Below, piece by piece: positions 11,151 through 24,499 of a stretch of 64,000 bases of DNA. The stretch's first letter is position 1, and every line of letters starts with the position of its first letter. A program made the position numbers and the translations under genes. The notes under the pieces were generated by a model. The model made no database searches and had not been told where the DNA came from. It worked only from the letters and a program-made list of their open reading frames with translations. Source of the stretch: Lineus longissimus (taxonomy: Eukaryota > Nemertea > Pilidiophora > Heteronemertea > Lineidae); NCBI RefSeq assembly GCF_910592395.1, contig NC_088310.1:22513501-22577500 (forward strand), in the 5' to 3' direction.

Positions 11151-11246
11151 GCATGGCCGTGACTGGTATTCACTTTAGACTTCAGGACAAACCATGGCCG
11201 TGACTATTTACCTTCGGACTTCAGGACATTAAAGCATGCTAGTGAC
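11151..11246 (+). repeat. Short tandem repeat, ~41-bp unit
   Basis: Two full imperfect units (11151-11191 and 11192-11233) share catggccgtgact and gacttcaggaca, and a third partial unit begins at 11234. It lies just 3' of LicD gene 1. Confidence 0.6.
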
Positions 11247-13563
11247 AAGTCACATTCAGCGATTTGAACTACATCATCAAACATTCGGTACTGAGCGATA
11301 TGAAAGTGAAGAAAGTGAAGAAATGATATTATATATTGAAAACAATTACACTTACTTGCAACTTCGTACGAGCGATGATCTGCTATCTCATCAGGATAGT
11401 TTTAATCTAACGATTTAATCTCATCGATAGCACCAATGATGCATTTTATTCGCCTACCCGATTTTGCCAATATTGGTTTGTATTAGCAATCGAGCGTCTG
11501 TTGCTATGCCTACGAAAAAAAGTGTTGTTTGCACAATATCGCCGAATAATTTTATATCCAGGGCAACGTATCTCACTGATATTCACGATATAACTTAATT
11601 AGCTTCAAAGGAATTGCGTGCCCAGACAAAGTGGGTTGAAATTATTCACCTTAGCACCGCCAGGGGTACGGGAATCTTAACAACGCTTAAGATGTATTTA
11701 TAGTAACACGTATAGCTAGACATTAAGATGATAGCATGTATGCGCAACCAACGCCGAACCATTTCAAAACCATCGCATTTTCTGACAAATGTAGAGTCTC
11801 TTTACATAGAGTACCAGTACATGAAGGTCATTCACGCAAAACAATTCCGATCACGCAGTCCCATTATCTCTCTTTTGGTACCGCAGTGAAGCAAGTTCTA
11901 CTTGCTCACTTTCGATGCATGATTAAGACAGAAGATGCACTTTTAACAGCTGAGTAGTTATACGTTACGCGTACAAATTGAAGTTTTATTATTCTGTTGT
12001 CAGTTGTATCGACAGAACACTCCCTTCATGCGATAAGGAAAAAAATCACTAATTTCCAAAACTGAGTCGATCATATCTCGGGGTTTTCTCTTGCAACAGT
12101 CAAGTCATTTATATTGTAAAATTCCTTGGTTTAATCAGGTTCAAGTGCTTGTTGGTGTGCGGTGTTTCGTTTTCAGATGACATGCTCTTTGAAGTGAAAT
12201 TTCGTACGGTTACAATAGTGACAGCGATGTAAGTACATGTATGTTCTTTTCACGGTTTATACCTGTCAAATATGCCTACTATTAGAAATCGGAGAAAATG
12301 ATTCAACTCACCTGTGTCATCGAATTCGAAAGAGAACTTCGTCGAGGTGAATCAGTCCATTATCATTTTCATGCAATTACATATAGGCGCTTTTTCATGT
12401 CACGTGTAGACTGCGGCCTATCGCTATGCCTAGTAATATCTATATTGTAAGATTCAGTGTAAGCCTTTTAATTCCCATGCCAACCAAGCTACGCCATAGC
12501 TACGATGCCGGAGGGTAAATTTTCTATTCATATTTTGATACACCTACGAAAAGCAAACGCAAAGAATACTTGTACGTGACATGTTTAAAACCAGGTTAAA
12601 CCAATATACTCGAGACACACCGATCTAAGACCGTTTCTGGATATGCAAGCCAAGCCCCCTAGATGCGCATTGGCATTGGATACCACTGAACATTGTTCAA
12701 GCGGGATTGAGAATGGGTGGGCGACACCAATTTTGCCTTTCGCCTTTGCGTTAATTTCATAGTAAGTGTTCATGATGGCAGGTCCTTAAAGATTTAACAC
12801 TTTATTAACAATGCGATTTCTTTTACTGAAGACTTGTTGTCAATAAACCTAGGCTGATGGAGAGGGAAACTGATGAACCACACTATAACCACTGATAGAA
12901 GTATTAGTGGTCAGGTCACAAGTGATCAGTTCATTCCCAATGCAACCACTGTCAATCAAGTTACCACAACCTCAAGACCGACAAGTGTGAGCCAATCAGT
13001 ATGAAGGGACCGTGGCCTGTTATACGCGTATCATACTTGGGGCGTCATGCCTCAAGTAAATGAACCGGTGTTAGATCGGTGAGTCTAGAGTACCAATCTA
13101 GAGGCAATTTCAGTGGTAATCTATACCAATTAAAGCAAATATTGATTTTGAGCAGTTAATGTCAAATTTCTTTAGCGCAGCAAGTGTCGGCTCTGTATAA
13201 GCTTCAAATCGTATGTATTCACGCATATTTGTTTTATCCAAAGACAGTACAGATGAGCTCCAATATAACTTTATAATGTATGACTTGCATCCTCAAAGTA
13301 ATGTGTAATGTATTGTATTGTATTGGCCTTTATGGTCCATACTCACTGGAATCTCAAAAATTTTCCACTGCTCCGTTAATAATGTTCCTTCGAAGTGAAA
13401 CCCGGTAGTGTTTTGATTGTACTTGTCTATATATAAGGCCTACTGGGCATATATTGTTATGTATTAAACTGCCGATGCAAAATCCAAGGGAGAAGTTGGT
13501 CAATCTCTTCGACATTTTCTATCTATCGACCTTTGTCATGACTCATGCGGCACCTCTGATCTG
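11247..13563. other. Intergenic between LicD gene 1 and EF-hand gene A
   Basis: No supported gene. A 43-codon Thr/Ser/Val-rich frame at 12873-13004 (+) has reasonable composition but no splice context or homology I recognise. The rest shows nothing. Confidence 0.45.
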
Positions 13564-15965
13564 TCACTGTACTACACAGATGGCAGACTTGTTCTGTTCC
13601 AAAGCAGACGGTAGCTTGGCGTTCTTGTTCTTTGATAGACGGTCGACTACCTACGTAACAAATAAACAAACGATATATTCACTGCAAATGTCATGCATTA
13701 TTTTGATAGACACCTTATCTTTCCGACAGCTTCCTACCTGACGCGAATACGACGTTTTGAAGCTAATTCGATAACAAAGACTTGGAGCTTTACGCAACGA
13801 ATATGGACTCGGAGTCGGGAGTCGTTGGATAACCCTCATGACTTTTAAGGATTGTCTTAACAACAACTCTCTTCCTATCTGAACTGAACTGAGCAAGCCT
13901 ACCGTTAATACTTCCATGAAATCCAGAGATCCGGTGTCATCTGTATCGAGACTTTTTATGATGTCCTGAACCTGCTTCTTCGTAAACATCATCTTACTGT
14001 TGGTCAGGATGGCATCTAGCTCATCAACGTCTATTGACTGGAGCGAAATGAGGAAAATAAAATCAGTCGGGTCCCGGATGTTCCAACTAAGTTAACCATT
14101 TGATTAAATTGGTGGGATGCTGATAAAGGAGTTGAAGATGAAGCGAGTTAGCGACATTTGCTTTAAAAAACCCGCCGGGCCCAGGACCCGAAGAAACCAT
14201 AAAATGTAGCTCTGGCAACCTGCACTGTGCAGTGTGCAGATGGGAACCACGTTGAAATAAACAACAAATCTTTCCCGGCCGAAAAACTGCAGGAAAAAAT
14301 CAACATGTTCGTGTTTTGGGTGGCCATTTCGCACAAAGCTATAGTCTGAAGAGTATTGCTGAATTCCCAAACCTTTTTTAAATGGAAAGCGACCTTTTGC
14401 ATAGCATTTCCGAAATACTTACGCCATTGTTGTCTTTGTCAGCAGCGACAAATTTCCGTTCACAACTTAGAAGGAGGGAGATTCTCAGGTCTGGGAAAGA
14501 GGCCGAGATTTCCTGAAATATCACATTACATATTACGCAACGAGATTAAGAAGTGGCCACAGGAAAACAGTAAGATGCGTTGTTGTCAGTGCTTGAGCTC
14601 TGGTATTCGACTCGAATAGCGGAGCTCAAGCACTTCGGAAATCAACCAGCAAAAGGTTTTTATATCTTTTCACGGCTTATATTTTTTAAATCAAGCGCGG
14701 TGGCTCAATAATTGGTATCGTGGTGCGAGCCAGAGTTGTTTGATGACACACCCTGCAAAGCACCTGCACTATAGTGAACAGACACGACCAGATCGCGTTT
14801 TGTATGCTTGTGACTATAATTTTATAATGACCTTAATATATACATTGAAACATTCAATATGAGATTTTACTATAACATTCTCAGGCTGTCGCTATCTGCT
14901 CATACCGTGTAATATTCATATGTGACCTCTGACAAAGCCTCTTTGCCTGGTATAACGGGATGTCTCAAGAATCCTGTCGATTCGGTGCAATTAGCATTCG
15001 ATCCAGTGGATTTTCCACTTTTCTTGACTGTTCTTGCTCCCTTTCGTTTCTGCGGGGTAGTTAAGTTGAGGTAAACTAATTATGATTGATAAAAGATTCT
15101 TTTTGGTACACGGTGATATGTTTGCATATAAATTCGGCATCGAATGAAAAATGCTTATTGAATGTAGGGAGAAAACTAATTGAGTAAGACGTTCGATGTT
15201 GTGACCAGCACCTTTCTTCGACGGAAGAAGCGGCCGGTAATAGGGGATAAATTTTGAATTATAGCCTATATTACTCTTTGAGCATTAATGCTCAAAACGC
15301 ATTTGCCCTAAATTCCAACAGAGACTATTCTACGTATTAATATCTGAATATATTCATTATAAAGCCGTGTTCTTGGTATTAGCCACCTAATTGTAAATGT
15401 TAGTAATGACCGCTTACTGTTTTTGGAGAACCTCGCGAAGGAGAACCTGCACGTAGACTTGTTCTGCTGGTAGAGACCTCGTTCGCTGGCGCATTCAATA
15501 GTTTAAAACCCTTGGCAGATTTTAGTTGCTTTATCTGCAAAACAATATGGAAAGGGGCTGTATTTTCTTCCTTATTTCTCCGAGTGCATCATGTTTGTGC
15601 CTGTAAAAAAGACGTTATTAAGCTTACCGCACACAGATTATTTTAGATAAATGTTTGTGATACTGCAGTGCGTATTTCTTTTTACTACCCCTTACCTCAG
15701 TTTCAAGAAGATCAACTTTCTTCACAAGTTCAAAATTTTTCCCCTGTGCATTCCCATATTCCATCACTTTCTGCTGCAGCGCTTGCTTTAGTTCATCTCG
15801 TTCCCTGAGGAAATGAATGTACTCCTGGTTACTACTTGCAATATCTTTTACATCGGAGTCAGGTTGTCCAGATTTTGGCACGTCTGCTACATAACCGACG
15901 AAATGCTGGTCAAAACTCTTGACCATGCTTGCACGGCGTCCTGTAGCGTCGAATTCGGGTTCCAT
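13564..15965 (-). CDS. Coiled-coil, two-EF-hand protein with C-terminal CaaX box (gene A)
   Basis: Six exons, all joined in phase 0 with GT-AG sites: 15965-15696, 15534-15418, 15049-14906, 14512-14423, 14037-13903 and 13650-13564, giving 280 aa. Residues ~45-100 have heptad-like Leu/charged spacing (coiled coil), and a basic Ser-rich linker follows (~100-175). An EF-hand pair comes next: loop 1 DKDNNGSIDVDE is assembled across the exon 4/5 junction, and loop 2 is DTDDTGSLDFME; both have every Ca2+ ligand position filled. The protein ends AICVVQ, a CaaX motif whose final Gln favours farnesylation, so membrane anchoring is inferred. An in-frame ATG at 16064 would add 33 residues; the start at MEPEFD was chosen because the extension is not protein-like. 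I do not recognise an ortholog. The gene is divergent from gene B. Confidence 0.78.
14589..14635 (-). repeat. Strong intronic hairpin
   Basis: agtgcttgagctc (14589-14601) pairs perfectly with gagctcaagcact (14623-14635). Inside, tattcga and tcgaata can form a second stem after a 3-nt internal mismatch. It lies in intron 3 of gene A, 75 nt upstream of exon 4. The stem is shorter than a usual animal pre-miRNA, so I call it only a hairpin. Confidence 0.6.
14695..14730 (+). repeat. Possible tRNA-like SINE head
   Basis: gcggtggctcaataattggta resembles the A-box half of tRNA-derived SINEs. I see no matching B box nearby. Lies antisense in intron 3 of gene A. Confidence 0.2.
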
Positions 15966-18417
15966 TTTCCGGTGAATTCTCAGTCTTTCCAGACAGAGTG
16001 CGTCAAAAATCGAGACTTTTAAACAATTTTTAGGATGTAAAATCACGAAGATAATGTAATCCACTTGTTGTTGTCCGACGATTAGGTGAAAATAGTCTTC
16101 TGAATCTCACATGTATACCATGTGCATGTACATGTAATACAGGTCATTGGTATTAAACTAGAATAGTATGGTTTTCACAGTTATCTCTTTTTCTATGATA
16201 TGAACTCGACAAATCATGAACCAACAGAAACAGAGATTCGAAATAGAGATTTCCTAGAGATGCACAGTGAACGTCATGTTAAATGAGGACCTCCGCGTAT
16301 AGGCGAACTTAAGGCAAAACACCTTTATCCAAATTATTCTTAAATGGAATTAGCTGTTCTTGTCTAGGCCTATGCATTTTGTATGAAGATAGATACGTAT
16401 GCACGTCGAGCGTCACTAAGTTTTTATTGTGGTCAATTCGATTAGATAACCTCTTTAAAAAAAAAACGTAGGCCTGAACCAAAATTCTACTAATTTTATT
16501 TTCATTAAGACGACTAGCCCGAGTGCTTCTTAATTAGGCTTGTAGGTAGGGAGGTTAACCCGTGGATCTAGTGGCTCTAGCAATAGTGAAGTCATAGTTT
16601 AATATATCACACATGTGGAGAGAGTTGATGGGGCTTTCGAAACAAAACTACTCGCGGGAACTGAACATTTCAGCGCAGGAGCTTTTTATATAATGTTTAT
16701 GTACACATTCCTGAAAAATCATATCTATAAACAGAACAACAACTATCTTTTAACAGTCAAATTATTTCGGTTGGTCAATCAGGCTACGTTTTTGTTGTGG
16801 CTCACGGGAAACCCGATTCCACAACATTGGTGTCTTCGCCTTCCACTAGTTGTCGGCTGGCGCGAGCGTGGTAAATATCATTCTTGAGATAAGGACGTGT
16901 TCCCGGGTTTTGTTTAATTCCATCGGATGCATCAATACCAACTCGCCGCCGACAGCAACAAGAAGGCTGGACGAGACAGATTATGCAGCGATTCCTTGCA
17001 AACCTCGAGGAGATTGACGCTAAAGGCACAGTCAATATGCGAGAGAGATGTGACAAATACCTGGCCTCCTAGTTGCCTTATCTCATATGTCATCTATGCG
17101 TGCAAACCGCAAATTGCTCATGCTGGAAATACGAAATGGTCTCACCACTGCATTCCGCTGTAACAAAGTGAAGAGATACAGGGACATTATCAAATGTAGA
17201 TGGCGTACATGTAATCTAATTGTGGTAAAGGTAACAGTTCTTGCTGCGGTCCAATTTTAATGCCATCCGAGGTACGCTGGCTTGGCAATACCAGCCAACG
17301 GATAATGACGGTCTGAACAAGTCTTCTTCGAGCGTTCTGTTTGGTGGGCGCCGGGGCATCATATTTGATCTCTCGATGCCAAAGCCCTTGTTAACCACCA
17401 TTACTGGACTTTACATTCCTCTCATTATTGGAAAAAGTGGTAACATGCAATAAGTACCCGGTGTGCATTTTTAATACTGTTTTGACAGTGCAATGCTTGA
17501 TATTAACATTGTTAACATGTTAAGGTATTCACTTTAGTAAGCTTGTAAAAACACATTTTTATAATAGCAATAAATTGACCAATAATATTTTCATACTTTA
17601 TGTAAGTTAGAGGTACGTGTAGGTTCCCACAAGGAACTGTTCTCGAAACCGTTTTTGATTGATCACTTTTGTCTCGGAACGAAATGGAACCAGAAATCTT
17701 ACGCAAACTGGATTTCTAATGCTGTACATTTAGTGTATTAAAGTGAACAAGCTAATGAAACAGACATTGTCCATGTTGTTACATATCCCAAAATCATCCG
17801 TTTAGCCCAAATTATTTCTGATACTTTTCAGATCTTTAGATTTTTTTGCATAACTTTGTCAAATTTATAAACGATTTACAAGGGCTAAGAGCTAATAATC
17901 TTGGTGTAATCCAAGCACTGTTTTTTTTCACTCATATTAAGAAAGGTAAAATTGTTTCGAGCAAAGCATATCAAGATACTTACTCCACACATGACCTACC
18001 GATCATTTTCTCACCGCGTATTAAGACTTAGCAATGCCGTTGCGTTGGCCGAACGCAACGCTGTGTAGGACTGTTACATAAGGGTCACGAACCTGCTAAT
18101 GACCTCTCGTGCTTTGGTAAAAATCGAGTGCTAACCATTGAATGTGGAAGTATATAATAATAAATACATAAGATTTGGATATTGAACGGGACGGTCGAAA
18201 ATCTTAGTACGCGAGTCTTTTTTGCAGTCCGTTATAAAATTAACCACCAAATTTGTTGAAGACATTGCGAGAGTTCTTTTGCATAAGGTTTTAAAAATCT
18301 CGTTGCTATAGTTGGGATACATTTTGGCTGCATTGACGTGGTTCCCACGAACGAATCCGTGTAACTTCAATTTTTCTCGAGTGTTTACTATGGAAGGTTA
18401 AGAGCTACAGCAGAAAA
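15966..18417. other. Divergent intergenic region between genes A and B
   Basis: 2.45 kb head-to-head spacer that should hold both promoters and 5' UTRs. A frame at ~16960-17070 (+) reads as a charged, protein-like peptide ending in a stop, but no consistent second exon was found; it may be a gene relic. No clear TATA box could be assigned to either gene. Confidence 0.4.
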
Positions 18418-20759
18418 ATGACGGCACCGACAACCACTGTGAATGTCCATGATGACCCAGAGGCTTTCATTGTAAGTACGCCAGATTATTAAGGGATGTT
18501 GAAATCAGTGACGACTTCAGTTACAGATCCTTATACGGGATAAAAATACATGTACCGCTGTTTTCAACCTCGCTACTGATACTCCTATTGCATTATGTAC
18601 CTCTACATTTCATAACCAAAAGTTTTGCATGCAATATACTTGATGTAGTACTTTCTAACAGCTGAAGGTTGAATATCACCATTATTGCTGCTGTGGTTTT
18701 GTTAACGTCTTCTTGGCAGCGCTTATGCATAGATAAGGAAGTCACCGCATGACAGTTGTTGGTTTTGTTCGTTCTCTTTCCTTTTCTAATTTGTATATAA
18801 AATCAAGACCTGATAAAGACTATTCTTTATCAATTCTTGATGAAATGCATTAAGTTACACTATGTCATGTCGTTGTTCTAACAATATGTTCGACTTCATT
18901 CTAGGCTTCTTTATCAGAAGACCAGATTGCAGGTAAGATCGACATGATTTGTTATAAAGGTTTGATATTGGTGGGTTTTTTTTATCGTGATTTGATGTGT
19001 GATCAATGTCTGAAGCGCACGAGCCTTTCCTTTAGTTCAGTTTTTCACAGTCTTACTTTACATGTAGCAGCGGATATACTTTTTTTTAAATTCGAGCCAA
19101 TCTCTTGTTAACCTCCAAATGCACATGCAGGTGTTGAGCTATAGTAATTTAAAGACAACATGCTTTGAGCTAAATTATTGTTAAAAAGTGTGCATAGGCC
19201 TCCGTCGGCATGTCTTTGGTAAATATAAACTGGGCTATTGTTTGATTGGCAGTATATAGCATTTCATATCATCTTTATTGTATTTACCATTCTTGTAGGC
19301 GAACATGTTTAACAAGTTGTTAAACATTTTTATTGCCAATCAAAGAAATCTTCGATTATACAAGAGTTTTCACGATGTAGGGCCACCTTTATTTATGACC
19401 AAAATGTCATATTCTCTCTTACCATAAAGCTTTCAACAGCCCTGCTACTAAAGCGTGTGCCATAATTTGTTTAGCCCTTTATTTATCAAGACCAATGTAA
19501 TATTATACCATGTGTCGTTATTGCACCTCATAAAAGCTAATATAAAGTGGTTGCACTTTCCTTTGTAGAGATTAACGGATTATCATAAATCCTCCTTTAC
19601 CTACCATGCCGAACAATGGGAAAAACCTTCGAGAGTGATTCCTACGATACCTTTGATTCCGGGATTTAATTCGACCCCGGCCCACTACAGTATTTCCAAA
19701 TTACATAACTATAAGAAAAGAGAGGCGTGCCTAAAAATGGCCTGTATCCGATGCTCTTTTTAGAGTTAAGACGATACCTCATTAAGCCAGTGTTTGACAA
19801 AATATATAGTGAGTCATAAAAACCGAGCTGATGATGACCGACACGATCTCCATATTGATTCTCAAGTGATCTTGAAAAATCCATTCACTTTCAGAGTTCA
19901 GAGAGGCGTTTTCTGTGTTCGACAAGGATGGTGACGGTACGATCACAGCCTCCGAGTTGGGGACAGTCATGGCTTCGTTAGGTCACAATATGTCGGAAGA
20001 GGAACTTGCTGTGCTGCTCAAAGAGGCGGATTCTGACGGTAGGTTCATCAGGTGCAGTAACTGAGAGGTCGTTGGTTCGAAACCTATCCTTGGGTCACGA
20101 TTTCGAAAAGCGGTATATAAAAAGCCAAGGTCTGTAAAAACGTACTCGGTCTCTATCATTGTTTATAGGTACAACTTTGTACGTATTTGTACTGACGTGT
20201 GTATTGCAGGTAATGGTAAAATCGAGTTTGAGGAGTTCGTCGTCATGATGGCGAAGAAAATGGATAATGAAGGAAGCGAGGAGGATATCAGAGAAGCATT
20301 TAAGGTATTTGACAAGACGGGTTGCGGTTACATCATGGCGGACGACCTGAAACGGATCATGACCTCAATGGGGGACAAGATGACACAGGAAGAGGTAGAT
20401 GAAATGATATCGGAGGCAGATTTGGATGGAGATGGGCAGATCTTTTACGAAGGTACGCTGAATGAAGTCAATCAACACACTGCAACAGTAGTTTTCAAGC
20501 AATCCCAAATTGAAAGAAGAACGAATTACTATTTCTGTCAAAATCCGAAGACTCTACATGCCCTACTCCAATGTTTTCCTTCGGATGGTATGATGTGGAT
20601 ATGTGTGAATATCGTTCTAACTGAAGTCATGCAAAAATGTTTCTAATCTCACGATCAGGATCATTGTAAAATAAAAAAAACGGACATTAAGTTCCAGTAC
20701 ACCTTTTAAATCGTAATAATGTATTTTCAGAGTTTACAAAGATGTTGGCGACGAAGTGA
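18418..20759 (+). CDS. Calmodulin-like four-EF-hand protein (gene B)
   Basis: Five exons: 18418-18471, 18905-18932, 19895-20038, 20210-20452 and 20731-20759, coding 165 aa. An 18-residue Thr/Asp-rich N-terminal extension ([10 protein letters not shown]...) precedes the calmodulin-type helix [18 protein letters not shown]. Loops: EF1 [12 protein letters not shown] and EF2 [12 protein letters not shown] are canonical; EF3 [12 protein letters not shown] has lost ligands at positions 3, 5 and 9 and has Asp at 12; EF4 [12 protein letters not shown] is near-canonical. The last exon gives EFTKMLATK. Introns 2-4 are phase 1, at the same positions as in genes C-E. The ATG was chosen because an upstream ATG (18390) meets a stop after three codons. 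Expected to be a cytosolic Ca2+ sensor; the partner is unknown. A polyadenylation signal AATAAA lies at 21353-21358. Confidence 0.88.
20041..20130 (+). repeat. tRNA-derived SINE fragment with B box
   Basis: ggttcgaaacc (20074-20084) fits the RNA polymerase III B box. It is followed by a tail (gggtcacgatttcgaaaag, then ggtatataaaaagccaag) typical of tRNA-derived SINEs. No A box precedes it, so the head is lost. It lies in intron 3 of gene B. Confidence 0.4.
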
Positions 20760-21358
20760 GAGTGCCATTATCGTACGGACGAAGCGTTGCGGAAACGTGT
20801 GACGGGTTCCATGTTGCGGATAAGAAAGGCGTTGTTCAAAAAGGAGCGTTGTTTTCTTCAAAGTTGGAATCGTAGGATGCGATCACTGTTTCCCATATCA
20901 ACTTCAGTCTTAAAATGGACCTAGCGGTGCAGTTGGTAAGAGCTTTACCAAGTTGAACAGTTCACCGACCTTTTTCGGTCTGAAATCATCTTAAAGCTGC
21001 ATCAACAATTGTGTCGGATGTTCAAATTGGTGATGGAAGCTGCTCATCCAAGGAATGTACATGACTGTAAAAAAAGGTTACTAAACGTGTTTAAAATTCT
21101 TAATAGACTCATAGTTTACATGCCCATGATTGTACATTCTTAACAAGAAATCATAAGGTTCTTAGTTGCATCCTAACTAAGAAAGCTTACAATAATCTTG
21201 TAAAGAATGAACAATGTAGACGTACATGAAACTAAATGCGATCTAAAAAAAAATTTATCAGGATTGTCTCACCATTTCAGGCCTATCAAGCCGTACTGCT
21301 CTTTTCCTGACGCGTGTCCTTAAGGCGCAACATTTATTGTGTATATATTGTGAATAAA
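20760..21358 (+). other. 3' UTR and polyadenylation signal of gene B
   Basis: From the stop to AATAAA (21353-21358). It includes ctagcggtgcagttggtaag (20921-20940), which resembles the A-box half of a tRNA-derived SINE without a B box. Confidence 0.4.
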
Positions 21359-24300
21359 ATTAATGTGAATGAATTCATCTGGTGTCCCCTTTCCATTTGA
21401 TGGACTCAGAGTCATTTTGGCAGAATCATCCGATAACTAAACAGTGAGTTTGGAGCAGACTTTACTTTGCACGGAAGTGGTTACATATCTGTGATGTCTG
21501 TTTCTTCTTCGAAAAATGCTCTGAAAAAAACCTAGTAACTCTATTCTTTTTTGAAACATCCCACGGGAATGATAAACCATGATTCGTGTCATCACACAAG
21601 TGTTTATTCGTATAGAATTGATATACTTGATCATAAATGTAAAAATCTTTGAATAGACCATCTTAACAATGGCATACACTACACTATACTATTATATTAA
21701 CGATATGACATACATATTGAAGAAATGCAGTTCTATCTCCCTCTTTCTGATATCTGATAGATAGTAGTTTGGTATAGATTTGTGGTCTAGCTTGCTAAAC
21801 TGCTTTCGATCCTAATTGTTTATTGATTCTCGACCACCGTTACATATAACAACACAATATATTTGATGGTCTTTTGACAAGAAAAAAAGAAAAGAATATA
21901 AGCCGCTTGAAAATCTCAAAGATCGCAATTTGCATTTGAGCTCACCTAAAATTTTCCCATGGAATCAAGCATGATCTACGCTAACAGAAGTGAATATTGA
22001 CAATACGGGTTGTAAATATAGTGTATCGCAAGCGGAGTTTGAATTGCATAAACCAATTGAATATTTTGTATTAACTAGCCATCATCAGTGGACAAAAAGT
22101 CAAATCTTTTTGACATCACGTGTCCTTATGGTTATTGCTGAAAGTTAAGAACTCATCGAAGTACATGCACATTGTCACTCAGGTCATACAGGTGTGAGAG
22201 TTAGCCACTGCATCTGGTGTTGCTCCTCAGGTATCTGTCTGGCAGATGGATTTGGTGTCAAACATGTATTTTTTTCATTACTGGACATTATACATATCGA
22301 ACTTTGCTTGTAAAAAATGATATTTTCTTTGATCAAAGTTTGATCAACTTTGATAAAAGCTGAACATTATTTTCATTGAAAAATATTTGATAAATATCTG
22401 ACGCTTTGCGAGGAGTCAAATGTACTTTTTCATCTACCTGCATCCCTTTTTACATAATACGAAATGTGGCTTAAACTGAAATCACGACACAACAATATGT
22501 ATGGTAAACAACACTGGGTACAAACCCGGCTAGGTTTTTATCTTTAAAACAAATTATACCATATGCATCCATCAAGTCAACAACGCACAACAATATATAA
22601 AATTGATGAAAAAAACAGTCCGTCAGACTGAAATTGCAGAAAACTCAACTTACTAATTCGTCTCTCACTGGTGCTGATAAAGCCTTGGATGCACTGTGAA
22701 TATACCATATTTCTAGAGCGATCTTTGCAGAAGAGATTTTCCGTTCAAAGACATAAGAATTCTTTGGGTATTAAGAATTATTGATTAAATGATTTCAATA
22801 TTTCAAAGCTCAGTTATCTATTTCCAATTAAAAATTACTATCGCTACACTTAGATACTGGCACAGCGCTAGATCTGTAACTAGTAATCCGATAATATTTT
22901 ACAAACATTATATGCGTCGATTAAAAATTGTACTGGGTAACTGGATATGACACTACACTTTCCCTGTGGAAATTATCTGGTTGGGTCTTGACACCAAAAG
23001 AAAAACTGGAATGATGGGATACTTATTTCGATCACTTTTAGGAGTGAGAGTTGAAGCTCCGTAATAACCTATATGATCTTCTTTCTAAAAGAAAACGACG
23101 CGTTTGAAAGAAATGTTCTTGGTCTACACAGCTAAGTTTATGTAGACTTGCATAATATAGATTAGCTCCACCAATCTTCATACTCCAGTATTTATTAAAA
23201 CGTACGTTATGAATTAAAGTACACGTACAAGTACTCGATTTCGTGCTTCTTCTAATCGTCTTTTGTCTCATGAACATCATATCTGGCTAATTTGGTCAGA
23301 ATGTATCAGACGATCGAAATGAGATGCTGCAATTTTTTATCCAACGAAAAATCGGTTTGTGCCGCGACTTTGAGAAATGGACACCCCGAGTAGCGAGACT
23401 TGCTGATGACAGTGTGTACAAAAAATAAGCTTCGTATTGTTATTTCATCCATATGCGTAAAAAAATGTGTTTGACAATTGAGTTCGCATCTGTGAGTTTC
23501 ATTTGAATTCATGAATCCCCATCAGTTCTGAACTCAATGATCATGCGTTGGCCCCAAAAACAACTTGTGAGCTCAGTTTTTGTTTAACACGACAAGAAAC
23601 CTTCAATTGTCGGGTGCAACCCGACCTCGACGTAATTTTAAATGGTGGAATATACTAATATTTCCCAAATTCTCCAGATAATCTCCACATTGAAATTAAA
23701 GAAACAATATCAAAGCATTTTACATTGCTCAATATGCATATACATAACGATTTATATACTCACGATTCAGAAGTTTCATTGTCTAGTTTGTTTCTCAAAC
23801 CGTCAAACATATAATAATGAGTTACTAAAGGCTGAAACTGGTTGTACATTGTATATATCTAAGGTGTAATGGTACATGTATCAATAAAGTGATAAGTTTT
23901 GTGCTTCAAACATTCGAATGATAGTGATAGCCATGCTAGATATCATGAACCAATTATAACTTTACCAACAAAATCTAGAATGGCGCATGCAAAGCCTTTA
24001 TACATATGAACAATTGGTAAACTTGTAAACTTCAGGCGAATTATGGTTATTGTTTTTATTACCTATAATTGGTCACTGACATAAGGAGGTATCACAAGCT
24101 TCATTAATGTGACGAGCCAGTAACCATACAATGTATGGAGCATGCTACTGGATATATATAATTATGCATCCATCGAGTTTTTTAACGGACATCAATGGTC
24201 AATATCGAACCCCTCAGCTGAATTTAAAGGATTTCCTAGCAATGGGTGTGTACGCTTTTATTAGCACGCTTCAGTAATATAAAAGGCACGTTGAGATAGT

Positions 24301-24418
24301 ATGCAGTTGAATATACATGGTGGCGCATGATTAGAATGAAACGAAAGAATTAAAGAATGTTCGGAATTGTAAAAATTGATTTAGGTACATGTAGCCAGAA
24401 GCACCATGTAGTATTACG
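21359..24418. other. Convergent intergenic region between genes B and C
   Basis: 3.1 kb of strongly AT-rich sequence between two converging 3' ends. Only short chance frames are present; no exon, RNA gene or repeat stood out. Confidence 0.55.
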
Positions 24419-24424
24419 TTTATT
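24419..24424 (-). terminator. Polyadenylation signal of gene C
   Basis: AATAAA on the minus strand, 76 nt downstream of the gene C stop codon. Confidence 0.5.
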
Positions 24425-24499
24425 TACACAGCAACTTGTCTTCCTCCTGATCCTTCCATCAAGATCCTTGCATCACTAGGGAAATTGGTGTGACATCAG

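Noticed and set aside
12873-13004. 43-codon Thr/Ser-rich frame with a protein-like composition
   Set aside because: No splice sites, partner exon or homology; kept only as a note.
13651-13992. 113-codon minus frame taken as one EF-hand ORF
   Set aside because: Only its first ~30 residues are exon 5 of gene A; the rest reads through the gtaggc donor into an intron.
16960-17070. Charged protein-like plus frame ending in a stop between genes A and B
   Set aside because: Possible exon, but no compatible upstream exon or start was found, so no gene was called.
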